Of a stretch of DNA of 64,000 bases, positions 17,893-26,898 are shown piece by piece. The notes under the pieces were generated by a model, which saw nothing but the letters and a program-made list of their open reading frames with translations, was not told where the DNA came from and searched no databases. Position numbers and translations under genes: made by a program. This DNA is from Streptococcus suis (GTDB lineage Bacteria > Bacillota > Bacilli > Lactobacillales > Streptococcaceae): NCBI RefSeq assembly GCF_019794555.1, contig NZ_JAIMEP010000009.1:1-64000 (forward strand), given 5' to 3'. Within the stretch, counting starts at the first letter, position 1. Each line of letters begins with the position of its first letter.

Positions 17893-18258
17893 ATGGCATT
17901 GAACATTGAAAACATTATTGCTGAAATTAAAGAAGCTACTATCCTTGAGCTTAACGACCTTGTTAAAGCTATCGAAGAAGAATTTGGTGTAACTGCAGCT
18001 GCTCCTGTAGCTGTTGCTGCGGCTGGTGCTGCTGCTGAAGAAGCTAAAGATTCATTCGACGTTGAATTGACATCTGCTGGCGACAAAAAAGTTGGCGTTA
18101 TCAAAGTTGTACGTGAAATCACTGGTCTTGGTCTTAAAGAAGCTAAAGAACTTGTTGATGGTGCACCAGCTGTCGTTAAAGAAGGCGTTGCAACTGCAGA
18201 AGCTGAAGAAATCAAAGCTAAACTTGAAGAAGCTGGCGCTTCAGTTACTCTTAAATAA
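17893..18258 (+). CDS. 50S ribosomal protein L7/L12
   Basis: A 121-residue stalk protein. It has an N-terminal dimerisation domain ([20 protein letters not shown]), an Ala-rich hinge (residues 36-52) and a C-terminal factor-binding domain ([20 protein letters not shown]). The last codons and stop lie inside the 22-bp attL repeat, so integration of the downstream element leaves the protein unchanged but removes its native terminator, which now sits beyond attR at 28433-28460. Confidence 0.98.
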   Translation: MALNIENIIAEIKEATILELNDLVKAIEEEFGVTAAAPVAVAAAGAAAEEAKDSFDVELTSAGDKKVGVIKVVREITGLGLKEAKELVDGAPAVVKEGVATAEAEEIKAKLEEAGASVTLK

Positions 18259-18265
18259 TAGAGTA
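18244..18265. repeat. attL, 22-bp direct repeat
   Basis: Identical to 28383-28404. It spans the last codons and stop of rplL. The flanks differ on both sides (A before and T after here; T before and A after at attR), which sets the repeat length. Confidence 0.88.
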
Positions 18266-18347
18266 TCGCAATTTGATTGCGGAAGCCTAGTAAATCAAGG
18301 TTTTAGAATTGCTTAGAGCGATAAAAAATCGGGAGAATGTTATTATT

Positions 18348-18364
18348 CCCCACCAAAACCCCAC
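18348..18364 (+). repeat. Subterminal repeat CCCCACCAAAACCCCAC, left copy
   Basis: The same 17 bases occur at 28306-28322 inside the end of the integrase gene. Each holds two CCCCAC units 11 bp apart. Placement about 80-100 bases inside each end suggests arm-type integrase sites. The left copy overlaps the terminator stem that follows. Confidence 0.6.
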
Positions 18365-18389
18365 CAAGATTTAATCTTGGTGGGGTTTT
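18355..18389. terminator. Terminator at the left end of the element
   Basis: A nearly perfect 17-bp stem: AAAACCCCACCAAGATT with AATCTTGGTGGGGTTTT. It probably stops rplJ-rplL read-through into the cargo genes. Confidence 0.75.
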
Positions 18390-18397
18390 ATTTATGG

Positions 18398-18433
18398 TAT
18401 AATATGTATATATATCTCTAAGGGTACCCTTAG
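18398..18433 (+). promoter_or_regulatory. Extended -10 promoter and palindrome before the RM gene
   Basis: TGGTATAAT (TATAAT at 18398-18403) is an extended -10 directly after the terminator. CTAAGGGTACCCTTAG (18418-18433) is a perfect 16-bp palindrome at the expected early transcribed region, an operator or leader-hairpin candidate. A second hairpin (AGTCTATTG at 18432-18440, CAATAGACT at 18447-18455) follows. Confidence 0.5.
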
Positions 18434-18531
18434 TCTATTGTGTAAGCAATAGACTAATACTATCAGCTATTAGATAAATCAGTTAAGGAGTCTATTTCAT
18501 AGCAATAAAGGGAATTACATTAAAAGAGAGT

Positions 18532-21500
18532 ATGAATCGCTCTGTTCAAGCAATTATGCCACTTGATGAAGAAAAAGAGGTTTTTAATCAAAAATTGGTT
18601 AGTTATTTGACTCATTTAAAAGACAAAGAGGATGAGTCAGAGGAATACCAGAAAAATCTTCTCAAGGGATTTTTAGAAAGTGTATTGCCTTATAATTTTA
18701 TTAATACTTCTAGTAGAATAGACCTTGCTATCTATAATGGAAAAGACGCCAATTCGTCACTAGGTATTCTTTTTGAATGCAAGAGTTTGACTAACAAGTC
18801 TGAAATGATGTCAACGGAAAAAATCAATTCCAAAGCACTTCAAGAAGTTGTTTATTATTACCTACAAGAGCGCCTATTTAATAAAAATTTAGAAATCAAA
18901 AAGTGTATTATCACAAATGGCCTATCTTGGTTTGTGATAGAGGCTAAAGAATTTGAAAAACATTTTTTCAAAAATAAAAAGCTAGTTGACCTCGTGACAA
19001 AGTTTCGAAATAATCAACTTTCTAGCAATAAAACAGATTTTTTATATTCTGAAGTTATCGCACCAGAAATTGATAAAGCCATTGAAAAGGGAATCGTGAT
19101 TGCTCACTTTGATTTACGTCAAGCTTTGGTCAAATCTGGCAAAAACATTGAAATCAAGAAAAATAATCTAACTCAACTTTACCGATTCTTCACAGCAGAG
19201 AATCTTCTCAATAAAGAGATTTTTACTGATTCAAACAAACTCAATAAGAATTTCTATGATGAATTGCTTTATTTGATGGGGCTGGAAGAAACGAAGTTAG
19301 GGACTTCAAAAATTATCTCACGCTTAAAACCCACCAAACGTCAGCGATATTCTTTTGTTGAGAATATTATTGATAAATTGGAGATGAAAGATGTTCCAAA
19401 AGAAAGGCAGGAAGACATTGCTATTCAACTAACAGTTGTCTGGATAAATAGAATTCTATTTTTGAAACTGTTAGAATCTCAGCTGGTGCTGTTCAACAAA
19501 GATGAATCGTATAGGTTCTTGACCTATGAAAAACTGCCTAACTTTGAGGAGATTTATAGTTTATTCTTTGCTGTACTTGCTAAGAAAGTGTCGGAAAGAA
19601 ATGAACGAGTGCAAGAAAAGTTCAGTTATGTCCCTTATCTGAACTCATCACTGTTTGAAGAAACAGAATTAGAAATTTCTAAAGATGGGATTGGTATTGA
19701 TAGATTACCAGAGGGAGATATTGAAATTTTCTCCAAAACAGCTCTTAAAGGCGTAGATAAAAAACGTAAAAAAGGGAACATCAATTTTATTGAATATCTC
19801 TTTGAGTTTTTGGATTCTTATGACTTCTCGACCTCCATCAGCCACCATGAGAAATCTAAGAATGACCTTATCAATGCGTCAGTTCTGGGATTAATTTTTG
19901 AGAAAATCAACGGCTACCGTGACGGCTCTTTTTATACGCCAGGCAATATTACCATGTATATGTCACGTAAGGCGATTCGTACAGCAGCAGTGGACAAAGT
20001 TAATGAGGCACTCGACTGGCAGTGTGAAACAATCGAAGATATAAAGTTTAATATACGTAATGCTCAGATTGCTAAAAAGGTATCAGATGCGATTGACAGT
20101 TTGAAGGTTTGTGACCCAGCGGTTGGATCCGGTCACTTCCTCGTATCAGTCCTGAATGAAATTATTGCTCTTAAAAGTGATTTAAATGTTTTGTTTGACG
20201 CTGATGGCAAATATATTGGAAACCTGATTCAATGTTATGTCATCAATGATGAGCTAGTCATTCAAGATATGTCTGGAAATAATTTTTTGTATCAGACAGG
20301 TAATCAGCAGTCAGAACAAATTCAAAAGGCAATTTTCAACCAGAAGAGACATATTCTGGAAAATTCGCTCTTTGCAGTTGATATTAACCCAAGTTCGGTC
20401 AATATTTGCCGTTTGCGTCTCTGGATTGAACTCTTGAAGTCTTCTTATTACTATCAGGATACTGATACCAACCAACCTGTTTTGACGACTTTGCCAAATA
20501 TTGATATCAATATTAAAGTAGGCGATAGTCTCTTACATAAGTTTGGATTTGACTATGAATTTGATATGAGAAAAACAGATTTCAAGGACTATCTATCTCT
20601 AGTTAAAGACTATAAGGAGACGAATAATAAACGAGTTAAAGCAGAAATCTGGGAGAAAATCGAAAGGCTCAAACATTCCTTTGATGACACAGCTTCAAGC
20701 CCTGAATTAAAGAAATTATCTCGGCTCATATCTGAACGAAATAAGGCTGGTGCCATTAGCTTATTTGAGGAAGAAAATAAAAACTCTAAAGAAGTAGCGG
20801 AATTAAATAAGCAACTAGCAAAAGCTGAAAAGGAATTGGAATACAGACTGAAAAATCCACTATTCGCTAAAGGTATGGAATGGCGAATGGAATTTCCTGA
20901 GATTTTGGGAGAAGCTGGCGAATTTATCGGCTTTGACCTTGTAATTGGGAATCCGCCTTATATCTTTGCTCGTAATCAGTCCTTTACAGATGAGATGAAA
21001 GCCTACTATTCAAGGACTTATCAAGTAAGTGAATACCAAGCCAATACCTATACTATATTCATGGAATTGGCTTATCAACTCTTGCGTAAAGGTGGGACAT
21101 TCTCCTATATCATTCCAAATAATTTTCTGACCATTCAGACCAATTCAAGAGTTCGTCAGTTTATCACGGAGCAGACGAGTGATGTTGTTCTGATCAATTC
21201 TCTGGATAAAATTTTTGCGGATGCTAGCGTGGATAACTGTATCATTTTCTTCAAGAAGAATGCGCCAAACTGGATTGAGGTAGCAGAATTACATCACGGC
21301 GAGTTCAACACTGTTGGACGAGTTGCGCCAGATTTCTTTGGTGAAATCCCTACCTTTTCAATCTCGATGGTCAAGTATCGTCAGGCGATTGACATCTTCT
21401 GGAAAGTCAACCGTTTTCCAATACTAGGACGACCAGAAATTTCCACTGTAAAATCTGGAATCAAAGCCTATGAAACTGGAAAAGGGAATCCTAAAATGAC

Positions 21501-22107
21501 CGCTCAAGATAAGGATAATCGAATTTATCATGCAAGAGAAAGGTTAGACGACTCCTACCGTCCCTATCTTGATGGCGAGAATGTGTCACGCTATAAACTG
21601 ACTTGGAATGGTGAATATGTCAAGTATGGTGAAAATTTAGCTGCACCAAGAGATAAAGAAATTTTTGAAAAACCACGAATTTTAGTTCGTCAGATTCCAA
21701 GTAAATCAACTTATGCTGTTGAAGCTGTTTATACTGATAGTGATGTTATTAACGACTTAAACTCCATGGTCATCACAGATATTCAGGTTAATCCTTTTTA
21801 TCTTTTAGGTATTTTGAACTCTCGCTTAATCTCTCTTTGGTTTTTCATGAAGTTTGATAAATTCCAACGTCGCCTATTCCCACAGTTCAAAGTTAATGAA
21901 CTAGGAGATTTTCCAATTCCAGATGCTACTGATTCCCAGCAAGAAGAAATAGCACAGCTTGTTGAACAACTGATGGAGGAGATGAAGAAAGATTCTCCTG
22001 ACACTGAAACAGTGAACCAGCTTAATCTAGCGATAGACGACTTGGTTATGGACTTGTTTGAATTGACAGAAGAGGAAAAGCAGACAGTTAGAGAGTTTGA
22101 GGTATAG
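18532..22107 (+). CDS. Single-chain restriction-modification enzyme (type IIG-like)
   Basis: A 1191-residue fused nuclease-methyltransferase. The N-terminal domain shows a PD-(D/E)xK pattern with Asp64 (RIDLAIYNG) and Glu82-Cys-Lys84 (LFECKSL). A helical linker spans about 190-440. The methylase core has SAM motif I DPAVGSGHF at 528-536 and catalytic NPPY at 807-810, which marks N6-adenine methylation. The C-terminal part (about 960-1140) is a target-recognition region. The architecture matches Eco57I-like enzymes; the absence of a partner HsdS/HsdR gene supports self-sufficiency. It is the main cargo of the element and may defend the host against phage and other elements. Confidence 0.85.
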   Translation: MNRSVQAIMPLDEEKEVFNQKLVSYLTHLKDKEDESEEYQKNLLKGFLESVLPYNFINTSSRIDLAIYNGKDANSSLGILFECKSLTNKSEMMSTEKINSKALQEVVYYYLQERLFNKNLEIKKCIITNGLSWFVIEAKEFEKHFFKNKKLVDLVTKFRNNQLSSNKTDFLYSEVIAPEIDKAIEKGIVIAHFDLRQALVKSGKNIEIKKNNLTQLYRFFTAENLLNKEIFTDSNKLNKNFYDELLYLMGLEETKLGTSKIISRLKPTKRQRYSFVENIIDKLEMKDVPKERQEDIAIQLTVVWINRILFLKLLESQLVLFNKDESYRFLTYEKLPNFEEIYSLFFAVLAKKVSERNERVQEKFSYVPYLNSSLFEETELEISKDGIGIDRLPEGDIEIFSKTALKGVDKKRKKGNINFIEYLFEFLDSYDFSTSISHHEKSKNDLINASVLGLIFEKINGYRDGSFYTPGNITMYMSRKAIRTAAVDKVNEALDWQCETIEDIKFNIRNAQIAKKVSDAIDSLKVCDPAVGSGHFLVSVLNEIIALKSDLNVLFDADGKYIGNLIQCYVINDELVIQDMSGNNFLYQTGNQQSEQIQKAIFNQKRHILENSLFAVDINPSSVNICRLRLWIELLKSSYYYQDTDTNQPVLTTLPNIDINIKVGDSLLHKFGFDYEFDMRKTDFKDYLSLVKDYKETNNKRVKAEIWEKIERLKHSFDDTASSPELKKLSRLISERNKAGAISLFEEENKNSKEVAELNKQLAKAEKELEYRLKNPLFAKGMEWRMEFPEILGEAGEFIGFDLVIGNPPYIFARNQSFTDEMKAYYSRTYQVSEYQANTYTIFMELAYQLLRKGGTFSYIIPNNFLTIQTNSRVRQFITEQTSDVVLINSLDKIFADASVDNCIIFFKKNAPNWIEVAELHHGEFNTVGRVAPDFFGEIPTFSISMVKYRQAIDIFWKVNRFPILGRPEISTVKSGIKAYETGKGNPKMTAQDKDNRIYHARERLDDSYRPYLDGENVSRYKLTWNGEYVKYGENLAAPRDKEIFEKPRILVRQIPSKSTYAVEAVYTDSDVINDLNSMVITDIQVNPFYLLGILNSRLISLWFFMKFDKFQRRLFPQFKVNELGDFPIPDATDSQQEEIAQLVEQLMEEMKKDSPDTETVNQLNLAIDDLVMDLFELTEEEKQTVREFEV

Positions 22108-22120
22108 AAAGTAGGTATAA

Positions 22121-22612
22121 ATGGCAAAAAGTTTAAAAAGTCAATTACGAGATATTGAGAGAAATTTGGTCAGAGAAACGAATAAAATGGTGAAGAGAGC
22201 TAATAAGAAGATAAAGCCCGTTATCCTTCCAACACAACTAGACTCCTCTAAAACAGCACTAAACTTCAACGAATATCATCAAGATAATAGTACTCATGTT
22301 TCTGTTAATGGAGATTTGATAAACTCACAGATTGGTGGACAAAATAATGCGTTAAATATTACCTATACTGAGATGGAAATTGAGAGAGTATTTGAGAATA
22401 TCAGGGAGTACTCTAGGACATTAGATGAAGAAGAACAGACAGAATTAGTGACAATTTTAAATGAGGTACAAGAAGTCGGAAAAGTTGGTAACCATCAAAC
22501 TTTCTTTGAAAAGCACCCAATACTTGCAATGGCTCTTAGTGCTAGTGTAAGCTGGGGAGTTGAGAATGGAATTGATAGATTAGTTAGTGTCATTTCAAAT
22601 ACATTTAAGTGA
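22121..22612 (+). CDS. Unrecognised cargo protein with beta-repeat motif and hydrophobic tail
   Basis: A 163-residue protein starting 13 bases after the RM gene, so probably the same transcript. The basic N-terminus is coiled-coil-like (residues 1-35). A central THVSVNGDLINSQIGGQNNA segment resembles the short glycine/asparagine beta motif seen beside effector domains in some immune proteins (resemblance only). An acidic helix is followed by FEKHPILAMALSASVSWGVE, possibly membrane-inserting. I do not recognise the family. Its place suggests a defence accessory or an effector tied to the RM system. Confidence 0.6.
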   Translation: MAKSLKSQLRDIERNLVRETNKMVKRANKKIKPVILPTQLDSSKTALNFNEYHQDNSTHVSVNGDLINSQIGGQNNALNITYTEMEIERVFENIREYSRTLDEEEQTELVTILNEVQEVGKVGNHQTFFEKHPILAMALSASVSWGVENGIDRLVSVISNTFK

Positions 22613-22730
22613 AAAGTTTAATATTTAAGTTTGATTAAAAATTAAACAATTATCAAATTTTTTAATATGTTATGAAAAAAAGTTCATTAAATCCAATAGT
22701 TTACCTGTCCTTGAAATGGAGGAGTGAGAT

Positions 22731-23939
22731 TTGCTTGACTTAGAAAGAATCTTGAGAAAGATAATCGCTTATAGATTTAAAAAGTTGCGTGGGGATATTC
22801 CTTATGAGTTGATTTCATCACAACGTGCTAATATGAATCGGATTGAGCAGGGAATAAATGTAACAAGTGGTAACTTTGTGTCGGATACTTTGCTCGATGA
22901 GTATTCTAAATATTTCGGAAAAAGTAAACCAGAATTAATATTTGGAAATGATGCAGAGATAGAAAATACTTTATGTTTCATGTTCCTACAAGTATTTGTC
23001 AAAATAATTCCTGATGTTAAGGTGCCTGATATGCAGTATCCATTTAAATCGGAAGAATTTCAAGATGATATTTCTCCAGATACTTATGAAAAATTTAGGG
23101 AAATATTTACTATTTTTGGAGATTATTACAGGTGGTATAAAATAAGAAGGTTTGAAGATATTTCCGATAAAGATATTGATGTAGTTTCTATGTTTAAAAT
23201 AGTATGGGCTTTGCTGAATAAAAAAGTGGTAAGTTCATTTAAGGTGCAAGTAATTACAGAATTTTTTAATGATTCGGAACCTAAATTTAATTTCAATCAA
23301 ATTAATGTAAAGTTTAATTTATGGTACGAGAAGTATTTTGTGAATAGCATTATACCTGAGTTTTTGCAGAAGTTAAGAACCAATAGTATTTTTAAAATGG
23401 GATTTATGGTTAAGGATTTAATTGATAATTTCATAGAAGTAGATTTACCAAAATCCTATCTGGAAGATGTACCGTTGGAAGAATTTTACTTACCAATGAA
23501 AAATTATCATATTAGTTTCAAAGAGGACATTTCAGATGAAGATCTTGAGAAATTATCGACTGAAATTGTTGAGATGTTAACACGTGATACTTCTATAAAC
23601 GGTTTGGATGATATAAAAAGAATAGATGGAGAAAAATTTTTTACGGAATTTGATTTTGTAACTGATGAAAGCATCTCCTTTGTAGATGAGACACGTAGAG
23701 TAAGTGCACAGTCTCTTTTGGATTGTATTCTTATGACACCTGACATTTTTGATAGACTCCATGACCTAAATTCAAACGAGAGGAAAATTCCTGGTCTATT
23801 GACTGTAAATAGTCAAGCTTCTAAATTATTTCAAATTAAAGTAAATGAAGTATATCTTCAACAGATTGATGAATTAGTGCGTTTTCAAAATATTTATATC
23901 AATTTAATAAAGTGGGATAAATTGGAAACATTTCTTTAG
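22731..23939 (+). CDS. Unrecognised 402-aa protein with HTH-like N-terminus
   Basis: It starts at TTG 22731 with a strong GGAGGAG site 7-8 bases upstream. Residues 10-75 have an XRE-like helix pattern (KKLRGDIPYELISSQRANMN, then RIEQGINVTSG and a later KYFGKSKPELIFG). The remainder is mostly helical, acidic and Phe/Ile-rich, with no recognisable catalytic motif. The gene is AT-rich and ends at a clear terminator. It may be a regulator or an abortive-infection type factor; neither can be shown from the sequence. Confidence 0.55.
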   Translation: MLDLERILRKIIAYRFKKLRGDIPYELISSQRANMNRIEQGINVTSGNFVSDTLLDEYSKYFGKSKPELIFGNDAEIENTLCFMFLQVFVKIIPDVKVPDMQYPFKSEEFQDDISPDTYEKFREIFTIFGDYYRWYKIRRFEDISDKDIDVVSMFKIVWALLNKKVVSSFKVQVITEFFNDSEPKFNFNQINVKFNLWYEKYFVNSIIPEFLQKLRTNSIFKMGFMVKDLIDNFIEVDLPKSYLEDVPLEEFYLPMKNYHISFKEDISDEDLEKLSTEIVEMLTRDTSINGLDDIKRIDGEKFFTEFDFVTDESISFVDETRRVSAQSLLDCILMTPDIFDRLHDLNSNERKIPGLLTVNSQASKLFQIKVNEVYLQQIDELVRFQNIYINLIKWDKLETFL

Positions 23940-23962
23940 ACAGAGTAAAATTTGATAAAAAG

Positions 23963-23992
23963 TGGTTAGTCATTTGTGGCTAGCCATTTTTC
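23963..23992 (+). terminator. Terminator after the cargo genes
   Basis: TGGTTAGTCA (23963-23972), loop TTTG and TGGCTAGCCA (23977-23986) with two G-T pairs, then TTTTT. Confidence 0.75.
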
Positions 23993-24042
23993 TTTTATTC
24001 TCAAAAAATGTAAAAACTAAGAACGAAACTGGATATTCATAG

Positions 24043-24128
24043 ATAACAGTTCTCGGTTATACTAAACCTATCAAAGCACAGCAAGGCTTTGATGGTGACC
24101 AATCAAAAGAGTTGCAAATCTTTTGATT
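24043..24128 (+). other. Cluster of three hairpins, possible origin or leader
   Basis: Three consecutive inverted repeats: ATAAC/GTTAT (24043-24060), ATCAAAGC/GCTTTGAT (24070-24093) and AATCAAAAGA/TCTTTTGATT (24101-24128). Each has an 8-base loop. They precede the element's transfer genes. Equal loop sizes suggest protein recognition or a single-strand origin; no nick consensus is visible here. Confidence 0.45.
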
Positions 24129-24182
24129 CGCTTTGTTAGGAAGTTGCTGATTCCTAATACTAAGTATGGGAGAAAATCAAAC

Positions 24183-24503
24183 ATGAAAACACGCAATCGT
24201 AAAAGTGGCTATTCAGTCAATACCGCAAATGAGTATATCGACCCTAAACAAGCAATTTATTGCATGAGTGTAGAACTTGAACCACAAATTAAGTTTGAAG
24301 ACAATCAACCTACTGGTGAGATTATCGCTTATAAGGGCTGGTTCTCTCAAAAAGGGCTTCCACCTTTCATGGTGAAGTTTGAAAATGAAGTCACATTGCC
24401 ACCCTATATGGCAATGGTGCAGTTTGACAATCTTCAAGCCTGCGAAGTCGGCTTCAATGTGTATTTCAAAGCTGATAATATCAGAGTCAGAGAGGTTAAA
24501 TAA
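24183..24503 (+). CDS. Small conserved element protein, unknown role
   Basis: A 106-residue protein beginning MKTRNRKSGYSVNTANEYID with GGGAGAAAA upstream; earlier in-frame codons overlap the hairpin cluster and lack a ribosome site. It is mixed alpha/beta (GEIIAYKGWFSQKGLPPFMV, VTLPPYMAMVQFDNLQACEV). It overlaps the ATPase gene by one base. Similar small genes precede the FtsK-like gene in streptococcal elements, where they may be accessory transfer proteins. Confidence 0.6.
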   Translation: MKTRNRKSGYSVNTANEYIDPKQAIYCMSVELEPQIKFEDNQPTGEIIAYKGWFSQKGLPPFMVKFENEVTLPPYMAMVQFDNLQACEVGFNVYFKADNIRVREVK

Positions 24504-25579
24504 TGACCAAGAAGGAATTGTCACAGTATCTTTTACAAAGTCTTAATATGGGGCTTGGAACTTTTATAAAGGGGGAAACCAGTTATACCAATAGTTTTGA
24601 CTGCAAAATTATGGAAGAAGGATTTCTCTTTCTTCCCCGCTTACCAGCGGGATATATTATTGATGATGAACTCTATCAAAAAATATTCCTAATCGCCAAT
24701 GCTTCACTCTTCCCTCGTTACACACTATTGAAACAAAATTCTGCCTATTTCATGGCACTTGATACAGAAGATATTCATGTTCAACGTGGGCTATTTTTCC
24801 CATGGAAAGAAGGCGTATCTGAACGCTTAGTCATTTCTGACTTGGAAGATTTCGCAAGCTCTCAAAAGGAAACTCTGATTCCTATCATGAAAAATCTATC
24901 TCTTGATTTTAACAAGGTCAATCATATTGCCATTGCAGGAAATTCAGGATCAGGTAAATCTTATGCTCTGACCTACTTTCTGAGTCTCTTAAAAGGGATT
25001 TCAGAACTGATAATCGTTGACCCTAAATATGATACCCCAAGCAGATGGGCAAGAGAAAATGGTATTGCAGTGATTCACCCTCAAAAGAATCGCTCTAAGT
25101 CTGATTTTGTATCGGAAATCAATGAGAATCTAAGTTCGTGCTTAGAGCTTATTCAACAACGCCAAGAAATTCTCTATGAAAATCCTGACCACGAATTTGA
25201 CCATCTAACCATTGTCATCGATGAAGTTCTGGCACTTTCAGAAGGAGTGAACAAAGTTATCAAAGAATCCTTTTTCTCACTACTTTCTCAAATTGCCTTA
25301 CTGGGAAGAGCCACTAAAATCCACTTATTGCTGGTTTCGCAAAGATTTGACCATAACACTATTCCGATTTCGGTCAGAGAACAGTTAAATGTCTTGATTC
25401 AGATTGGAAATATCAACAAGAAAACGACTCAGTTTCTCTTTCCTGACTTAGACCCTGAAGGCATTGTTATCCCAATTGGTAAAGGTACTGGCTTAATTCA
25501 AATTATTGATCATGAACACCCATATCAAGTATTACCTTTACTTTGTCCAACCTACTACACTAAGAAAGGCATTTTATAA
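24503..25579 (+). CDS. FtsK/TcpA-like DNA translocase (coupling protein)
   Basis: A 358-residue P-loop ATPase. The Walker A motif is GNSGSGKS at residues 146-153, Walker B is in HLTIVIDEVLAL, and a sensor-like LLVSQRFDHNTIP follows. It lacks the long N-terminal membrane domain of FtsK proper; the neighbouring two-helix protein may supply the anchor. In mobilizable elements such ATPases pair a nicked DNA-relaxase complex with a helper conjugation channel. Confidence 0.8.
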   Translation: MTKKELSQYLLQSLNMGLGTFIKGETSYTNSFDCKIMEEGFLFLPRLPAGYIIDDELYQKIFLIANASLFPRYTLLKQNSAYFMALDTEDIHVQRGLFFPWKEGVSERLVISDLEDFASSQKETLIPIMKNLSLDFNKVNHIAIAGNSGSGKSYALTYFLSLLKGISELIIVDPKYDTPSRWARENGIAVIHPQKNRSKSDFVSEINENLSSCLELIQQRQEILYENPDHEFDHLTIVIDEVLALSEGVNKVIKESFFSLLSQIALLGRATKIHLLLVSQRFDHNTIPISVREQLNVLIQIGNINKKTTQFLFPDLDPEGIVIPIGKGTGLIQIIDHEHPYQVLPLLCPTYYTKKGIL

Positions 25580-25580
25580 A

Positions 25581-26195
25581 ATGAAAAGAAGTTTCTTCCA
25601 AAAAACGTTTAACCTTAACCTGAATTTACTTTTCTTTGGTTTTGTTACCTTCTTACTAAGTTATGGATTTCATTTACTAGGCAAACAAATCAAGACAAGT
25701 TCTTTCTTGAATTCTCAATCAGTCTTTGTAGATATTCAAACAATGTTACAAGTGGTAGAACAATGTATTCATTCAATAGCATATTTGCTTATTCTGATTG
25801 CCATTATTCTAATCTTGACTGAACTCTGTCAGCGAATTATGAAGGACTCAATATGGAACTACTTTAAGTCTGTTTATCAAACCTTACGATTGAGACAATT
25901 TCTTAGACAGGAAGAACATTCTGAACCTGTTATGACAATAGAAAATCAAACGGTCACTCGCTTTAATCCTATCCTAAGAAGTTTCAATCGGGTTGTTTCT
26001 AAGTGCACGGTGGATGTCCGAAAGGATTCTGTTTCTGTCTTTCTAAAAGTCCCTAAAACGCAACAGGCACAAAAACTCTTGCGAGAAATGGAAGAACATA
26101 TCAAGGAAGAAATTTCGAGCCGAAATCCCAAGTATTATTTCTCTGCCCCAAATCGGGAGAAAAGCAAGCTCTGGTTCACAGGTACTAAACGGTAA
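25581..26195 (+). CDS. Membrane protein with two transmembrane helices
   Basis: A 204-residue protein beginning MKRSFFQKTF one base after the ATPase stop. It has two hydrophobic helices (about residues 14-34 and 65-88) and a basic cytoplasmic C-terminal half. No known motif is seen. Tight coupling to the ATPase gene suggests a membrane partner for it (inference). Confidence 0.65.
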   Translation: MKRSFFQKTFNLNLNLLFFGFVTFLLSYGFHLLGKQIKTSSFLNSQSVFVDIQTMLQVVEQCIHSIAYLLILIAIILILTELCQRIMKDSIWNYFKSVYQTLRLRQFLRQEEHSEPVMTIENQTVTRFNPILRSFNRVVSKCTVDVRKDSVSVFLKVPKTQQAQKLLREMEEHIKEEISSRNPKYYFSAPNREKSKLWFTGTKR

Positions 26196-26267
26196 GGGAA
26201 AGGGTGGTGCTTGGCTCACGAAGTGAAAGCCAAAAGCACCACTCTTTCTTATAACTGTTTTTAACAT

Positions 26268-26299
26268 GTGTAATGGGGTTACTACGACCCCCATTACAC
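26268..26299 (+). other. Rolling-circle nick-site hairpin (dso or oriT)
   Basis: GTGTAATGGGG (26268-26278) and CCCCATTACAC (26289-26299) form an 11-bp stem that presents TTACTACGAC in the loop. TACTACG^AC is the nick sequence of pMV158-family double-strand origins, so the predicted cut is between 26286 and 26287. It sits 30 bases before the RepB-like gene, as in those plasmids. Confidence 0.85.
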
Positions 26300-26328
26300 C
26301 AATAATCAATAATCATGAAAGGAAGTAT

Positions 26329-26895
26329 ATGACAAAAGATAAACGCTCGAATAAATGGGCATTTCTACTCTATCAAGAAAGTGCACCTGATAACTATTTA
26401 GAAGTTCTTGAAGAGTTGCATATTCCCTTTGTTTTGAGTCCGTGGCACGATAGAGACGTGAACAAGGAAACAGGAGAAATCAAAAAAGCTCACAAACATG
26501 GAGCTCTATTCTTTGAATCTCTCAAGAGTTATTCGCAAGTCTCTGAATTGTTGACTAAACACCTGAAAACTCCTAATCATGTTGAAATTATCATGTCCCC
26601 TAAAGGCATGTATGATTATTTTATTCATGCGGAGAATCCAGATAAAACACTCTATGATATAAATGATATTGAATCGGGTTGCGGATTTGAATTAGACAAA
26701 TTTCTCACTAGCAATAACCATGATAAATTTTTATCTCTGATAATTGATATTATCGAAGAACACAATTTCACTGAGTTTAATAATCTGGTTAGGTATGCGA
26801 GAACTGAAAATCCTCAACTGCTTAACTTGATAATGGATAAAACCTATTTCTTTGCTAAATATCTGGATTCAAGAAGATATGCAAGGAGGGAATAA
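26329..26895 (+). CDS. RepB-like HUH initiator/relaxase (Rep_2 family)
   Basis: A 188-residue protein starting MTKDKRSNKWAFLLYQES after GAAAGGA. The metal-binding HUH motif is His55-Lys-His57 in KAHKHGALFF, and SPKGMYDYFIHAENPDK contains the candidate nucleophilic Tyr region. It matches the catalytic domain of pMV158 RepB-type initiators, family PF01719. In several streptococcal mobilizable elements such proteins act as relaxases. Together with the matching nick hairpin just upstream it should start rolling-circle replication or transfer of the excised circle. Confidence 0.88.
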   Translation: MTKDKRSNKWAFLLYQESAPDNYLEVLEELHIPFVLSPWHDRDVNKETGEIKKAHKHGALFFESLKSYSQVSELLTKHLKTPNHVEIIMSPKGMYDYFIHAENPDKTLYDINDIESGCGFELDKFLTSNNHDKFLSLIIDIIEEHNFTEFNNLVRYARTENPQLLNLIMDKTYFFAKYLDSRRYARRE

Positions 26896-26898
26896 ATC

